Below, piece by piece: positions 37,997 through 51,145 of a stretch of DNA of 64,000 nucleotides. The translations under genes were made by a program, and so were the position numbers. The notes beneath the pieces are model-generated. The model searched no databases, had not been told where the DNA came from, and saw only the letters and a program-made list of their open reading frames with translations. The stretch lies in assembly GCF_041296385.1 (NCBI RefSeq), contig NW_027184085.1, forward strand, positions 7,993,301 through 8,057,300, written 5' to 3'. Every line of letters begins with the position of its first letter. Within the stretch, counting starts at the first letter, position 1. Origin of the DNA: Aphelocoma coerulescens (lineage: Eukaryota > Chordata > Aves > Passeriformes > Corvidae).

Positions 37997-38180
37997 TCAC
38001 AGAATCATTTAGACTGGAAAAGACCTCCAAGGCCATCGAGTCCAACCTTTGACTGGTCATTGCCCTGCCAACCAGACCAGAGCACCGAGTGCCACGTTCA
38101 GTCATTTCTTGGAAACCACCAGGGATGGTGACTCCACCACCTTCGTGGGAAGCCCATTCCAGTGCCTGACATGACAAGTT
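37997..38180 (-). mobile_element. CR1 LINE fragment, 3' UTR, antisense
   Basis: The plus strand opens with 'tcacagaatcatttagactg', 'gaaaagacctccaaggccat' and 'cgagtccaacctttgac', which is the complement of a CR1 3' end, and continues with 'gccacgttcagtcatttctt'. It is relatively well preserved, so among the younger insertions here. A perfect 12-bp inverted repeat lies at its end (38177-38203). Confidence 0.9.
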
Positions 38181-38203
38181 ACTTTGTCCATGACAAAGTA
38201 ACT
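38177..38203. repeat. perfect 12-bp inverted repeat with 3-nt loop
   Basis: Arms agttactttgtc and gacaaagtaact are exact complements around 'cat'. It sits at the 5' side of the antisense CR1 piece. It probably arose by template switching or fold-back at the insertion edge. Confidence 0.85.
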
Positions 38204-40772
38204 CATTGTTGTGTCTGAGACACGGAACTACTCCCTCAGCTCAAAGGAGTTAGCAGTGGTACTGATGGGTTAATACTGATGGTAATGGTGACTACTGAAG
38301 TTATGCTATAAAAACTTTTATTTCCTTCAATCTTTATTGTTTCTTCCAATCTGATGGTCAGCACTGTTTCTAATACAGTCTGACTTGACCTTATTGCCTC
38401 ATAGGGCTCTCTCCTCTGTTTGACTACAGACTGTTATTTTCCTACAAATGTGCTAGCTTGAATCTCACTCACAATCAGAAAGCCAATTTGCAAATTTCTT
38501 TTCCACATTTTAAGCTTGTCTACATGTCTTTCTATTATCTGTCTAAGTAGCAAAAAATGAGTGACTCAGAATGAAAAAACACAACTTTTGGTTCAATTGG
38601 ATCTTGTTCGTGGCTAACCTTAAGCAAATGTAATGTCTTTCAGTTACCCAAACCAAAAAGTTCAGAAGGACATGGAGTTTTGCATAGCCAAACCAGATCA
38701 TTTTAGAAAAATATGTTGTTTGTACTAGCATTCAGAAAGTACCCTTTAAAAACTCCTTAAAAATATCTAAAGATAACATAAAATGGAATATGCTGCACTG
38801 ATAGCAAGAACTAGCACACAGATACATGAGACTTTTCACATGGAGAAAGTTTAGGATTAGACTCTATACAGATACACACATACGGTTTGAACCCCAAAGA
38901 AACCCAGTTAACATATACACTGCTTTCATTAGCCACACCTAAAACTTCTTTTTAGATTAATCTAGTCTAGCATACAAATGCTTATCTCCTCTGACGGTAG
39001 TGCTATCATAAAATTTCAATTTCTCCAGCAGCCATATTCAATCACAGATTAAGCAGGGGAAACCAAACCAGCCACTGCATTTACAGCAAATGTGCAGGCC
39101 CTAGATTTAAGCAGTACCTTCGAGTTCATTTCTTCTGCAAGTTTATCTAAGTTTTACAGCATTTCTGCTATCAGGAAGGCTAAATGATTTGGCAGATTAC
39201 AAGCGCAGCAAATAGCAAAGATTATGTAAAAGACCAGGTGTTGTAAATCAGTCTATTTGACACCACAGTCATATATGCAATAAAGTGAATGAACTCTGCT
39301 AACAGAGCGCTATCTGATAAAGAGAATGCTCCTTGCAGGTATTTAGTGTTTAATCCCAGGATAATGATTTGCCCTGGTTTGTCTAAGTAACATCAGACAG
39401 CATCTGGCTGGAGGCAACAGAGTAGACCTAGAATGGTTTGAAACTTGCAAAGAATTTTCTCACCATTTATTTGTATCATAATATTTAAAGAGACACAGTC
39501 AGAATGGTCAAATCCTGAAATGCAACTTCCTCTAAAACCAGGGTATGTATCCTTCACATGACTTGAATAACAACATAAGTAAAAACAGGCTTCATTATTA
39601 TTATTACTGATATAACACTTAATAGCTTCAGTGAAGTCAAAGCTACAGGACCAGCCACCCAAGAGTCAGAACATTTCAAACAGGAAAACTGATTTGGCAA
39701 ACTTGGCTTGTGATAGTGAATGATCTTTACAAGCAAACCAATGGCCAAGGGTCCCCTTTTACTGTTCCTGCTTACCGAGGAGAAAAAAATCCCAAACATT
39801 CTGCAGAAGTTTGCTTACACACATTTTCTTGGATAGGTTTTGCCCTCCCAACAGAAGGAAGACAGCATGGGCAACTGTCCCTTTAGGGATGGTGATAATT
39901 CAGGCTGTCCTCACTTTTTTGGTAGATTTGCCAGTGTTCTGGATGGTCAACGAGCAAGGGGAGAGTAACCCAGGTTCTTGTTAATGCATTCCTTGGAGTG
40001 GATTAGAATGAAATGGGTTAAAATATACTCAGGCTCAGTGGGAATTCCCAGGTACCTCCCCTGAGTGGGGGGGGAGCTTTCATTCCTCTGGTGGAAGGCC
40101 CCAGAAATTAGTCTGGGGACACTTTGGGGGTCTTTGATAGTTTATGATCCCTTCTCAGCCACCTCTCAGTTGAGCTGATAATGCCCCATCTTATCTTCCC
40201 TGGGGGTAAGGGGGCAGTTTAACAACTGAGGGAGTTATATAAGGAAGAGCAATTAGCATAGCAAGAAGCACCATCTCGCCTTGCAGGAGCCAGACTGTGA
40301 TAGTTCACCTCCTCTGTCTCATGCAGACTAGCATGTACACACCCAAAAACTCATCTCCTCCCTCGAGGGATGCCAACCTGGCCTCCTAAGAACACCCTGG
40401 CACCTCCACAAACAGGCAAATGTTTTGAATCATTAATCATTAATAGTCCAGTCTCTCACAGCATCTCGGCAACAAACTGGAAAATAATCTCTTTTTTTGA
40501 CACTTCCCCCATGTATACTTTTTCATCTAACTTCAATGAGCTTGAAAGTCTGCATGTTTCATCATGGGAGAAGAAAATTTGTAAGGTCTACAAGTTTGGA
40601 TTAGAAGCCTAACTATTTAGACAGATAAAGTTTGTGAAAGTAATCTTATAAAGTCTCCAAAAAATTCATCAGGAGAGGCAACACTAAGAATTAGTGTACA
40701 AAGCAGAAGGAAGGCAGGGCCATGGGCAAGAGGATAGAGATGAGAGCAGGGAGACCAGGCCAAGGTAAGCTT

Positions 40773-40800
40773 TGAAACTTCTTTCAATGAAGAAGTTTCA
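40773..40800. repeat. perfect 11-bp inverted repeat with 6-nt loop
   Basis: Arms tgaaacttctt and aagaagtttca surround 'tcaatg'. The stem is too short and unextended to be a convincing miRNA precursor. Confidence 0.8.
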
Positions 40801-42274
40801 CTTTTGCTTTTATTGTAGAATATAAAACTCCAAATACAGCTCAAGAGAGCAGCACAGAAATGCCCAATCTGAGAAGTTGGTGCCACTGGGATCAAGCTGG
40901 TACAGCTGGGTCAGAGAAGAACTGGTGAGGCATTGCACAGTGCTGTGACAGCATTCCCTTCACATCCTCTGTACTACTAAAACAGGCTGCTAGAAATTTG
41001 TCTCCTCAGCCACTAAAAAACCCTTTTGGAAATTGTATTAGAAACTCTCAGCATTGGCCCTTAATTAAAGAAGTATGTAGTAGAGTTTATAAATTCTTAA
41101 TGTAAAAAGAGTTTTGTAGTCTATCACTAAGATAACAGGAAGCATCATAAACCATTATGATTCAAAACAGATCATTAAGCATTCACATTTTAAAAACGAA
41201 AACAAAAATATACACAAGATGGCACAGACCCAAGTCCCTCTTTCCACAGTGTTTCTTTTTCACTGCTCGTGCAGCAGGAACACAGCTCTCTGAACATCTA
41301 CAGGTGCATCTTACTTTGTCCCATGTTTCCAAACTGAAAGGGAAGGAAGGCTTTCACTTTTTTTTGATGAACATACAAATATGGCTGATACTCTGGGAAC
41401 CATAAGACCGCTTATGCCCAGGATGGTTAGTGAGAAATGACCTGAAACCACTTGGTATTCCTTCTGATAAAACCTACAGGGCAATCAGAGCTCAGACAGC
41501 CCCTCAATGTACAGTACCAAAAAAATGGTCAGATTATGCAAGAGTGATGCAGAGAACTCATAACTATGTAGGATATTAGAAAGAACAGTGCTCTTGAAGG
41601 TAACCACAAAGCTTACTTGCCTCAATTGGCTGAACAGTGGTGTTTATTTATTTAGACATTTGGGATATGCCAATGGATTTTTAATGTTTGTCTATTTCCC
41701 ACTGCTGGTAAAATATATTTCTTACACGCTGTCCAATTTTTAAATTACACTATTGTATTTTCATATCATGCAATCCCATTTAGCTAATAATATCATTTGT
41801 TCCTTCCTGAAAAAAAGCAGCACAACTTCAACAAGTTTGATATTTGGAGGAGCGGGAATCTCCTTATGAGGCAAAATAACTAAACTTATTAGAGTCATAA
41901 ATACTCTGGCAGTAAAATATGTATATATTTCTTTAAACAAGCATTGTCAGATATTATTTGATCACTATATTTAGAGACATCTTTTCATTTACATGCTCTG
42001 AAAATTTATTCTTCAACCATAAACATGTATAAAACACATGGAATGTCTCTTTGCAAGGTGATGGCATTTCAACAAAGCATACTGGCAATACAGTTTTGTA
42101 GCTGTATGGGCTTACTTTATTTAACTGTATATACCAGAGGAAATAAAAAGGTTTATTTTTATACTACTGCTTGTATTTTCAACATAAAGTTCAAAGTGAT
42201 TTACTAATGTTACATGAATTGCCTTTGAATTACGGTACAGTATTGTGCCTAAGTACAAAGCCTAACACTATTTT

Positions 42275-42395
42275 GTATTCATAAAACACCACCTGCCCCT
42301 GAGCACTTTACAAATGCTAAATACAGCTAAAAACACATTCAAGGGGTAGGAAACAGACCCATTTTACAGAAAATTAAACAGTTTATTGTTATGAT
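42275..42395 (+). repeat. MIR-like ancient SINE relic
   Basis: The wording 'ctgagcactttacaaatgct' followed by 'aaggggtaggaaacagaccc' and 'attttacagaaaattaaaca' follows the 3' part of MIR ('gtgctttaca..', 'gaggtaggta..', 'ccccattttacagatgagga'). High divergence fits the age of this amniote-wide family. Confidence 0.6.
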
Positions 42396-42679
42396 AGAGC
42401 AAATATCAAATCGCTGTTTGACTGGAACAAACAGGGCAAATAAAAGCAGAGAAAAAACAGATGCATGTAAGAAGTGGCCTGGGCAGTCAAAGTACCTGAA
42501 ATCTAAAGACACCATACTAGTGATACATCCTGGGGTTATCTGGAAGAAACAGCTAATCACCCACACCCAAGCTAACCCAAGCTCTACTGGTGAATGGAAG
42601 AACTCAACCCAAATTAAAGGATCCTAAATACTTTCTACCATCTTTATTCTGGCATACAAAATTAGAGCATAATGTAATT

Positions 42680-43720
42680 TTGATAAGAGATTATCTCCAT
42701 AGCTTGTCCTTTCAACATCCATGTATCAACCCACTGTCCATAAATTTGCCTAATTGTTTTTTCAACCTGCAGCTTCCACAGCATCCTGTGACAGCAAGCT
42801 CAGGAAGTTCACTGCTATTGACAGACATACTTTTGTTTTCTGTTTTAACATCTTGCTAGTGTTGCCAAATGTTTTTTTTAAGGATTGACTGCAGTAAGTC
42901 TCTTTCACGTGGTGGAATCTGGTAAAAAACAGTTGCACATTCAACTTATCCACCACCTTCACAGTTTTGCACCCCTGATAATTTCCTCAGCCTTTTCCTA
43001 TCCAAAGTCACAGCTTCTTGGTGTCTCCTTAAATGGCAACTACTTTATCTTGCTGATCAAATGAATTGTTTTGAGTACCATTCATAGCACCCACCACACC
43101 TTTCTTGAGAGGCAAAGACCAACTGGAATTAAAACATGGGTGCAACAAGACCTATGTATCCACAAGCTGTTGACAAATTCCGGAAAGCTTTGAACTCCAC
43201 AAACCCTAACCACCTCCTCTGAGTTCAATATCATGTAGGCATGGTGTTGATGACTCTTCCTCAGATAAATTACAGTTTCACTCCCTCAGTTTTGATGTCT
43301 TTTTGAAGTTGTTTGCTACTGACATATCATTGGACTACCTGAAAGAATTAGTATCACACACAAATTTATCAGGTCACAATTTATCAGGAGATTTTGCTGT
43401 TCACTTCTCATTCCAGGTCACTGATGAAGAACCAGCCCAGTGGATTTCTGGGGGATCCCTCTGCTAACTCTAAAAAATGAACATTAAGTCACTTTGCTTG
43501 CTATCATTTAACCACCAGTAAATCCCTAGAAGGAACTGTCCTCCAATCCTACAGAAACTTGATTTCTTTAACAACTTTTGTGTGGAACCTTGGCAAAAGC
43601 CTTTTGAAAATCCATAGGCCTGAGCTGATACCTCAGATTCTTTCTTCCCCACTCCCTGCTCTGTGAGAATAATCCAAGTTTTAACCAGCAGGATATTTGG
43701 CCCAGGAAACCTGAGATGAA
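42680..43720 (-). mobile_element. old CR1/L3-type LINE, antisense, about 1 kb
   Basis: The plus strand shows, in order, complements of the 3' UTR ('ttccacagcatcctgtgaca'; 'ttgttttctgttttaacatc'; 'cctcagccttttcctatcca') and then of the reverse-transcriptase region ('ccaggtcactgatgaagaac'; 'ggcaaaagccttttgaaaat'). This order matches one element read from 3' to 5', making it the longest old LINE copy in the window. Its frame is destroyed by indels. It belongs to the old L3-like layer rather than the young CR1 layer. Confidence 0.65.
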
Positions 43721-44421
43721 TATGTCAATGAACATTAGAGGCTGGTTGGGTAGGAAATGAAAGCTGAGAAAGAGAAGCTGACTGCAGTCATTCCACCCCC
43801 CCTCCCAAAGGCCACGCATCAAGATAAGGGGGCTTAAGGGAGCTTCTCTTAAGGTGAACCGCACCTTCAGTGACCAAAACACACCCTGGGGGGGATATTC
43901 CCACGTACTGAATGTCAAGACACCAAAACAGAAGAAAAACCAACACAGTGAAGGGCAATCCATGAGACTGAAACACCAAGAGAAGAAAAAAGATTAAATT
44001 GAGAATGAGGGAAAGGGACTGTGACAGCCTGAGATTCTCATTTTACTTTCAAGCAGGCTGGAACTCAGAGCAGATACTTCACTGTGGGATACAGGAGGAG
44101 GCAAATTTAAGAGTGCTATATATGTATTTCAACCAACTCCAGGTGCAGACATGCTCTTCACCTGCAACAGGTCTGTATCTTCCAAAAGCATTTCAGAGTT
44201 TCTTAATTCTTAGAGAAAAAGATCAGACTGCAGAATATTTCAAAGCAATTAAAAAAAGATCTGACCCTTTTATTTAAAATATATCATACAATGTAAAACA
44301 GAATATATTTATACAGTGTCCTCAGCAAGAGCCTCCTGGAGTGCTGTAAAACCCACACCCACGTAATAGAGAGCTTACACTATCAGAGACTTTTAGAGAG
44401 CTCTCCGAGGCAGTATTCAGA

Positions 44422-44575
44422 GAATCATAACCTAGAGAAGGAAAATACTTATTAGATCATCCAGCCCTCTCCCTGCTGACAGAACTGCTCCCTACAGTGT
44501 GCTTCCTCACATTTGTTGCTAACAATCAGCCTCTCGCTACTCTCCATGGGAAGCCATTCCACAGCCAAATATATC
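44422..44575 (-). mobile_element. CR1 LINE relic, 3' UTR, antisense
   Basis: The phrases 'cagagaatcataacctagag', 'atcatccagccctctcc' and 'ccatgggaagccattccaca' follow the complement of the CR1 3' UTR ('cagaatcatagaat..', 'tcatccagtcc', 'gggaagcccattccag'). Confidence 0.65.
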
Positions 44576-44579
44576 TCAT

Positions 44580-44745
44580 GCTATCATTACCATTATTACT
44601 TATTTATGGACCACGGTATAACCTAAAGGGCCTTGATCAGGATCAGGGGGACCAACTCTAGTACCACTTGTAAGAGCACTCCTCTCTCCAAAAGAGCACA
44701 CAGTCAAAAGAGGTAAGTCAAAGCCCAGTGGGAAACATATAACAT
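44580..44745 (+). repeat. ancient amniote SINE (MIR/CORE-SINE-like) relic
   Basis: The run 'attattacttatttatggac', then 'gggccttgatcaggatcagg' and a later 'aaaagagcacacagtcaaaa' parallels the reptile-type element beginning 'attatttatttgtattgcgg' with 'cccagtcatggaccaggacc' and 'ccaaagagcttacaatctaa'. It adjoins an antisense CR1 piece. Confidence 0.5.
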
Positions 44746-45019
44746 ACCATTAAGGAGAACAGAATAGCATGAGAAGTGCCACTAATGTTCCATGAATTTT
44801 TGCTTCAGAGTTTGGTGGGAGGGAAAGGTATGTGTCACGCATAAGAACATGTTTCTGACAGTCACCTAGAGATAAACAAAGAGGATTTTCTTCCTCCAAA
44901 CTTCACCCCACTAGTTGTGGTTAAAGATCTGGCATGGTACTGAGAAATTCGTCTTCTTTTTTTGGTGCAAATACACTGTAAGTATTTAAAAAATGTTACA
45001 CTTTTCTGTTCTGCTTTTT

Positions 45020-45150
45020 CTGTTCTGCTCCAGTCTCAGTCAACATTTATCTGAGCCACACGTATTTTAATCTTCTCTCATAAATCAATACCTCCAGCAT
45101 TGCAACAGATTTTGCCACTCTCCTTCCATCTTTGACAATTTTTTTCCACT
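45020..45150 (-). mobile_element. old CR1/L3-type LINE relic, antisense
   Basis: The text 'ttttaatcttctctcataaa' followed by 'tttgccactctccttccatc' resembles the complement 'agtctttctttataggtcat' then 'tgttgctctcctctggactc' of old CR1/L3 3' UTRs. The fragment is short, so confidence is limited. Confidence 0.4.
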
Positions 45151-45682
45151 AAGCAATCACCCAGAAATAAGCACCATATCCCCTGGAGGGGCTACACAGA
45201 AGCAGAGAGGAGATCAACTCCCTCCAGCACTCACGCAATGCTTGTCTGTGCACAGTCAGCCTTTCTGCTGCTGGTTCCTTGCTCCACAGATCCTCCTTTA
45301 CCTGTAGGTCTTGCAGAGCAGTGAATTCAATGCCTCATTTTCTGGGGTTACTAACAATTATCACCAAATCTTGTGGAAAGCAGCATCAGACATTACAGCC
45401 ATTGCTCAGGAGAATTTGGAGAGAAGCAGAGGAACTGAGTATCACACCTTTGCTAACTGAAATGTGCTGTGCTTGGCAGCATTTTGGGATGAGCCTCCCT
45501 CCCCAGCATGGTAAACAGTAGTAAAGAGCAAAAGAGGACTTGGACTTGAAAGAGGCTGAGGACCCTGGTTTGTCCCGGGCCTTTTGCATACCAAGCAGTG
45601 CCAGTGCTCTAAAGGACACCAGATCCAGCAACAGCATTTCAAAAAACTTGTGCCCTAAGGCAGGGCTGATAAAGAGATATTT

Positions 45683-45696
45683 CCCCCCCCCCCCCC
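45683..45696 (+). repeat. 14-nt C homopolymer
   Basis: An uninterrupted run of 14 C (G on the minus strand). Runs of this kind are prone to length error in sequencing. Confidence 0.9.
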
Positions 45697-47264
45697 AGTT
45701 TTCACCCTGGCTTCACCTGTGATAGCATCCAAGCAGCTCTCATTACTGAAACAGGAGTTACTGCTGCTCTCATTCCTCCTTGGTACACAAGCAGGACTTT
45801 TTCACTTATCTGCTCATCAGAGACCAACACCTGCTTTCCTCACCTTTCCACACTCCCATCTCAATGCTCCCAATCTTCAGTTATCCTACCTCTTTGCTCC
45901 TGGTTACTCAGCCTTTGTTATTTCCCCACTGGACTCAGACCCTGCTGCCGTGTTACCAACACATCAAATACAATTGAAAGTGCTGCTTCATTGTTTTTGT
46001 CTCTGTGTGTTTTTAGTAGCTAAATAATAACTAACTAACTGAAGACCAAGAATAAGAAATACCACAGATCATTTCCTTTAAGGTATGGCTGCAGGCTGCA
46101 GCTGAATTGGCATAACTGAGGTTGTAATAATTCTGGAAGGGGGAGGGTGAACAATGACATGAATGCTGGGAAGTAAAGAAACCTTTTAAATCAGATCTGC
46201 CAGTGATAGAAGAATAATTTAGAATGAAGTTTTTGTACAAAAGAGAGAAATTACAGAACCAGGGAACTACCACAGAGTTTAACAACCACCTTCTGCAATC
46301 ACTCTGTTTGTATTGTCCTTCTCTCCCCTCCCACACACCCGTTTCTGTGTCATCAAGTCTGAAAGCTCTTCAGATCAGAAAATGAACCTTGGTGTATGTA
46401 CAGCACCTGGGGCCCTGATTCTGCTGTGATATTACATAATAACTCTGCACTTCAGAGCACGCTTAGCTTTTATTCCCTTTAAGCACTCTGTCATCACAGC
46501 ATATCTTCAGCAAGATCTTCAACCTTTATTGTTCTGGGCCAAAACTAAGCTGTCATCATCTTTTCTGCCATACTTCATCCCCCTACATCTCCTGCCTTAA
46601 CAGCCTTTCTTTTCAATTTTTTACTCTTACAAGTTTGTCCCCAAGCATCCTTCCCCTCAAAGCAAACTCTAATTCAACGAATCATCTTCAAAATTGTGCC
46701 TTTTCTTTTATAATGTACTAAAGTCTCTGACAAAGGGCTGCATATGTAAGTCACGGTAAAATCCTGTACCTCCTCTCTGCCAGTCTCAGTGTTTCTCATT
46801 AAGTTTTGATTTCTTTTCCCCTTTTCATTGCTTCTTCCTACCATGCTTTAAGCAGAGCTGGGACTACCTCTCCCTAGAACTTTGGGTATTAAATAACTAT
46901 GGAAAAATTTGAAGGGGCATGGCTTAGGGGAAAAAGAACCCCACCACATACAGCTTGCAAAGTCTATCACCATTTACATGGATTAGCAACCTGTCTTTTT
47001 CGCAAGCTCAGTCCAAATTCCCAGCCTGCCAGATAATAAATCAACTTTTTCCTTCAGTTGTACAGTCATTGGGAGATGTGCATAGTTTTAGGTCAAGCAT
47101 TTATAACCATTTTATGATTCCAAAGTTTCTTACCTTGTCATTTAGTTACTGAACTGTGAGCTTTCATTGACTTTCTAACCATTGTGGCAAGAACTGCAAG
47201 TAGCTGTGCAAGATTTAAAACCTCACTGAGCAGAGGAACAAAATCAGACTGCAGTAATTTTAAG

Positions 47265-47345
47265 TATATATTGGGGTGGAATCATGACCCTATGGAAGCC
47301 AATGGAAGTTCTGCCACCATTTCACTAGGGTTAGCTTTCTTCCCT
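47265..47345. repeat. possible ancient interspersed repeat
   Basis: The phrase 'gtggaatcatgaccctatgg' then 'aagccaatggaagttctgcc' resembles a palindromic phrase common in reptile genomes ('tcctgaccccattgaagtc', 'aatgggagttttgcc'). The family is not resolved. Confidence 0.3.
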
Positions 47346-48299
47346 GCCATTTCTTGTGCTGGGGTGAATAAGTATTGCAAGCTCTCTATTTTACACCCTG
47401 GAAATAAGATGGCTCAGAATGCTTGGAAATAGTTTATTTTACCATTCTATTTTGCTTGTTTGTTTTTTTTTTTCTCCCTATCCTGGTAAAATATTTTATA
47501 TACAGTCAATTGCTGTACCTAAACAGCAATTCTTCTTGTGGTTCTGCATGATCCTTCCTCTCCTGCTTGTCAGCTTAATTTCTTCTGCTGTGGCATGGAG
47601 TGTGTAATAGCAAATCTAGTACTCAAATTCTTCTGTTTCTTAATTATCTCTGCCCTGTCAGCTATATCAGGGAAAACAAGCTGGCATTAGACAATTCAGA
47701 TACAAGTAAACATCAAGTTGTGATAATACAGAGTCCTGCATTACTGTCATTATGGAAAAAGCTGTTTCAGGGAGGCTTAAAAAATTAAATAAGCCCAGCA
47801 CTTCTAAATGGCCAAAAACCTAAGGATATCTAAATTATTCTTCAATATCTTAATCATCCTGGAGAATCATGATCTTAGATAATGGTCATTTTAAATGAAA
47901 GGTTTGCTGCTCTGCACAGTTACTACTTCCTTTCTAATTGTGAATTAAAGTGTAATTTAGGGTGGCTGTATGCCAACTGGACTAGAAAAATTTAGACAGT
48001 AACTGTGGTTGAAAGATGGGGGGAAGCAGTTAGATTTCTTTAAGTAATAGAAAATCACTCACCAAGTTGTACTTTAAAACAAAACACTAGAGCTTTAACT
48101 TGACAAACTGACTTGAATTAAACCACAGAAAAAAGTGCTTGCACTGTAAATCTTACAGGGCAAAAGTGATGGTAGGTTATCATTCTGTTTATTAGCATGC
48201 ACTTTGGAGAGTTCAGGGCAAGTATGGATACGCATTCATTCCATTTTATGCCGCACATTACTGAAAACACATTCCTCATAAATAATTCATAAATGCATT

Positions 48300-49480
48300 G
48301 TCTGAAATTTCAGATTCCAAAAATACAACACCGTTTTCAACTTTATCGTTTCTTGGTTTTCAAAACAGAAACAGACAATTGGATGGATGGGCTTCACAAA
48401 CCTGATAAGAACCCATCAGTCAGAATTATACTCCAGAGGTAAATGCAAACATCTCCCAGCCTCTGATTCCTGGAAGCAAGGCCGTGATGATAGACCCAGT
48501 GCTTGAGTTAGCAGCCCCTTGGTAGGGAAGAGGGAGAAAAAGGGAAAGGGCAGAAGTAACCACACAGTGAGGTGTGATAGAGAGCTAGTAAGTTGAAATT
48601 GGGTAGAAATCCAGAGGAATTTAAATTTAAGATATATTAACAGTCAAAATATAAAGACTGAATACAGCTTGTCTAGCAAGAAGCCCATTTTTCAGACCAG
48701 ACTGCACTATAAACTTGAGCTCTGCTTGCTGTTATCAGCTTTTAATTGGTATTGCTTTGTTTATGACATAGTAGCTGCCATCATCTTATGCTAGCATGGG
48801 AGAGGTGAATAGGTTCTTGCAGTTCATTTGAAGTCTTATTCCTGCAGGGCGCAGAGTGACCACAACACGCACAGAAGAAACTGAAGTATGCTTCATAGGC
48901 TAGAGTGCTTATATACCTGTGATCTTGCTGACATTATATATGCAGCTTATACTCAGTTGCTTTTTTATCTTCATACCATGCTCAGAAGCCTGACATCAGA
49001 TAGCAACTGCTTTTCAGCTAGATTTGCATTCATTTGCTCTGTTCTGCTCACCTCCCAGTGACAGGCACACACAATTTTGGGTACCTTACCTAGAGAAACC
49101 TTTGGTGCCCAGCTCCTAACAGAACAACAGCCCATGATCTCCCTATGCACCAGCTCTTTGTATGAACTCATTCCCTCCAATTTGCCTAAGAACAAACATT
49201 GCAACTGAGCTCAAATACTTGGCATCCCAATGCACTGACTGCTTGGGTACAGACCATATGTGAAAAAACAACGCTCTCATAAAAATTGTATTCCAGTACC
49301 CAACTGCTGTAAAACTTCCCACTCGGTGCTCCAGTGTGGAAAGACTGGACTATCTGTCACTCTGTTCATTTCCAGGTGTGCTGAACTCTCTGGGGTAATA
49401 TTTAAATCAGCTGAGATTTCATACATCAAAGATGAGGATACATAATTCAAGAGGAGCCACTGAGATAAAACAGTAGCTGT
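48300..49480. other. intronic stretch with no recognised feature
   Basis: There is no supported exon. A block at about 49093-49186 has an AG and GT frame on the minus strand ('gttcttag|G' to 'CTCTAG|gtaaggt') and one open frame, but its phase does not fit the neighbouring exons. It is listed under rejected observations. Confidence 0.35.
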
Positions 49481-49489
49481 AAAAAATAC

Positions 49490-49635
49490 GGCGTGGTGGT
49501 AGTGCCTGGTTTAGCATGTCAAAGAGGGGGCACTGCTGGCGAGGAGCCGCACGCCGCCGGCGCCGGAGCAGGTCGTGTGGCAGAGCAGGCACAGCCGCTG
49601 TAAGCTTCACAGGAACACAGCCACCGAGCAGGTCT
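49490..49635. other. isolated CpG-rich block within AT-rich intron
   Basis: About 145 bp is strongly GC- and CpG-rich (core 'gccgccggcgccggagcag' at about 49552), with AT-rich sequence on both sides. Several frames are open on both strands through it, which is expected of high GC, so no coding claim is made. It could be a short exon, a processed gene remnant or a small CpG element. Confidence 0.35.
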
Positions 49636-50075
49636 GACACTGTGCAAGTACCAGGTTGTAAGGCACCCTACAGGAAAAAACAGCTGTGAGGCACAGAGCA
49701 CGAGGCACTCAGGCCTCGTGTCCCTTGGCTATAGTCATCACACGCTAACAACCTCTTTCAAAAACTTTACACAGGTGGTAGGTGTCCCACCGAGATAAAT
49801 TACCTACTTTCAGCTGCTGAACAGATGGGCAGGGAAGTGAAATTTTAGTTTGTTCATTCCCAGCAGTAACTAGCAAAGATGATCTCGGCTGCTGCAGGAT
49901 TACTTTTCGATAACCACACACCTGTGAACAGTCCATGATTCCGTTAGAAACTACATAAGGTCATTAATACACTACAAAATAAGGCAGGGCACTTAACAAC
50001 TCAAGAAACTGATGCTAAGTCTCTCATTCCCATACTCTTCAGAATATAGGCTGAGAGAAGCCAGAAAGTGTATAG

Positions 50076-50700
50076 AGAGGGACCTCAACAGGCAGGAGAA
50101 ACGGGTTCACAAGCATCTCACAACATGCAACAGCAGGAAATGCCTGGTCCTGTAGTTGGGGAGGAATAACCCCAGGCACCAGCACATGGCAGGTTTGATG
50201 GGCTGGAAGGCAGCTTTGCAGAGAGGGACCAGGATACTTGCTGTCCTGGTACACAAACACCCTGAACAGAAGCCAGCAAAGGCCAGAACTGCTGGAAGGT
50301 TGAGGGAGTTGATCCTCCTTCTCAACTCAGCACTGGTGGGACACAGCTGGACTGCTGTGTCCTGTACATGTCTCCAGTATAAGACACATGGACCCAATGA
50401 AGATGATTAAGGCTTCAGCGTATCTGACACAAAAGTAAAATGTGAGAAAGTTGGGACTGTTCAACATGGAGCAAATGCAGCTCAAAGGTGATCTCACCAA
50501 TGGGTATAAATACTTGATATTGGGAGGAAAGAAAATGGAGCCAGGCTCTTCTCTGGAGTGCCCAGTGAAAGGACAAGAGGTAACCGGCACAAATTGAAAT
50601 ACAAGAAATTCCATTCAAATGGAAGTAAAAACGTTTTCTTGCTATGTAGGTGGTTGAACATTGGCACAGACTGCCCAGAGAGGTTGTTCATCAACACAGA
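50076..50700 (+). mobile_element. CR1 LINE fragment, sense orientation, 3' terminus missing
   Basis: The wording 'gtagttggggaggaataacc', 'agcagcacatggcagg'-like text near 50175 ('caccagcacatggcaggttt'), 'aaggcagctttgcagagagg', 'ggagttgatcctccttctca' and 'gactgcccagagaggttgtt' is the standard CR1 order from the end of the reverse-transcriptase frame into the 3' UTR. Stops and indels interrupt the frame. The usual last 100 or so bases are replaced by unrelated sequence after about 50700. Confidence 0.85.
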
Positions 50701-51145
50701 CCAAAAGGGCAAAAACTGACTACCAAGGGCTGGACACTGACCTACCCCCCATGCAGTGCAGGCATGATACAGACAGGGAAGCTTAAAACACCAATGCCTG
50801 CAAACCAGGAATCTCCAGAAACCAATCCAAACATTAACCAAGGAGTTCTGCCCAGAAAAGCTTGCAACTCATGAAAACCAGGATTATGGGAAACCTGAAG
50901 ATATATTTAAACAAGGGTTTTCCCTCCCTTTCCCACATGCTCCACCAAATTCACATGGAAGTTGATCAGAGCAGTAGCCCCAACATCATACCCATTTTTT
51001 TCTTTTTTAATAAGATGGTAATAGGCACACTGTAAAAAACTTAACGAAAAATAGTTTGTGTATCTGCCCTTTAAGCTTGCAAATATTTCCCTGGCAGAAG
51101 TCCTGAGTTAACTTTACAGCAAGATCTCTCAAAGGAAACAGAACT

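Noticed and set aside
40773..40800. Short hairpin considered as a miRNA precursor
   Set aside because: The stem is only 11 bp with no extension on either side, far below a typical precursor.
49080..49210. Exon-like block on the minus strand with 'gttcttag' acceptor and 'CTCTAG|gtaaggt' donor
   Set aside because: The only open frame needs entry and exit phases that do not match any neighbouring exon, and other frames have stops. Kept out of the gene model.
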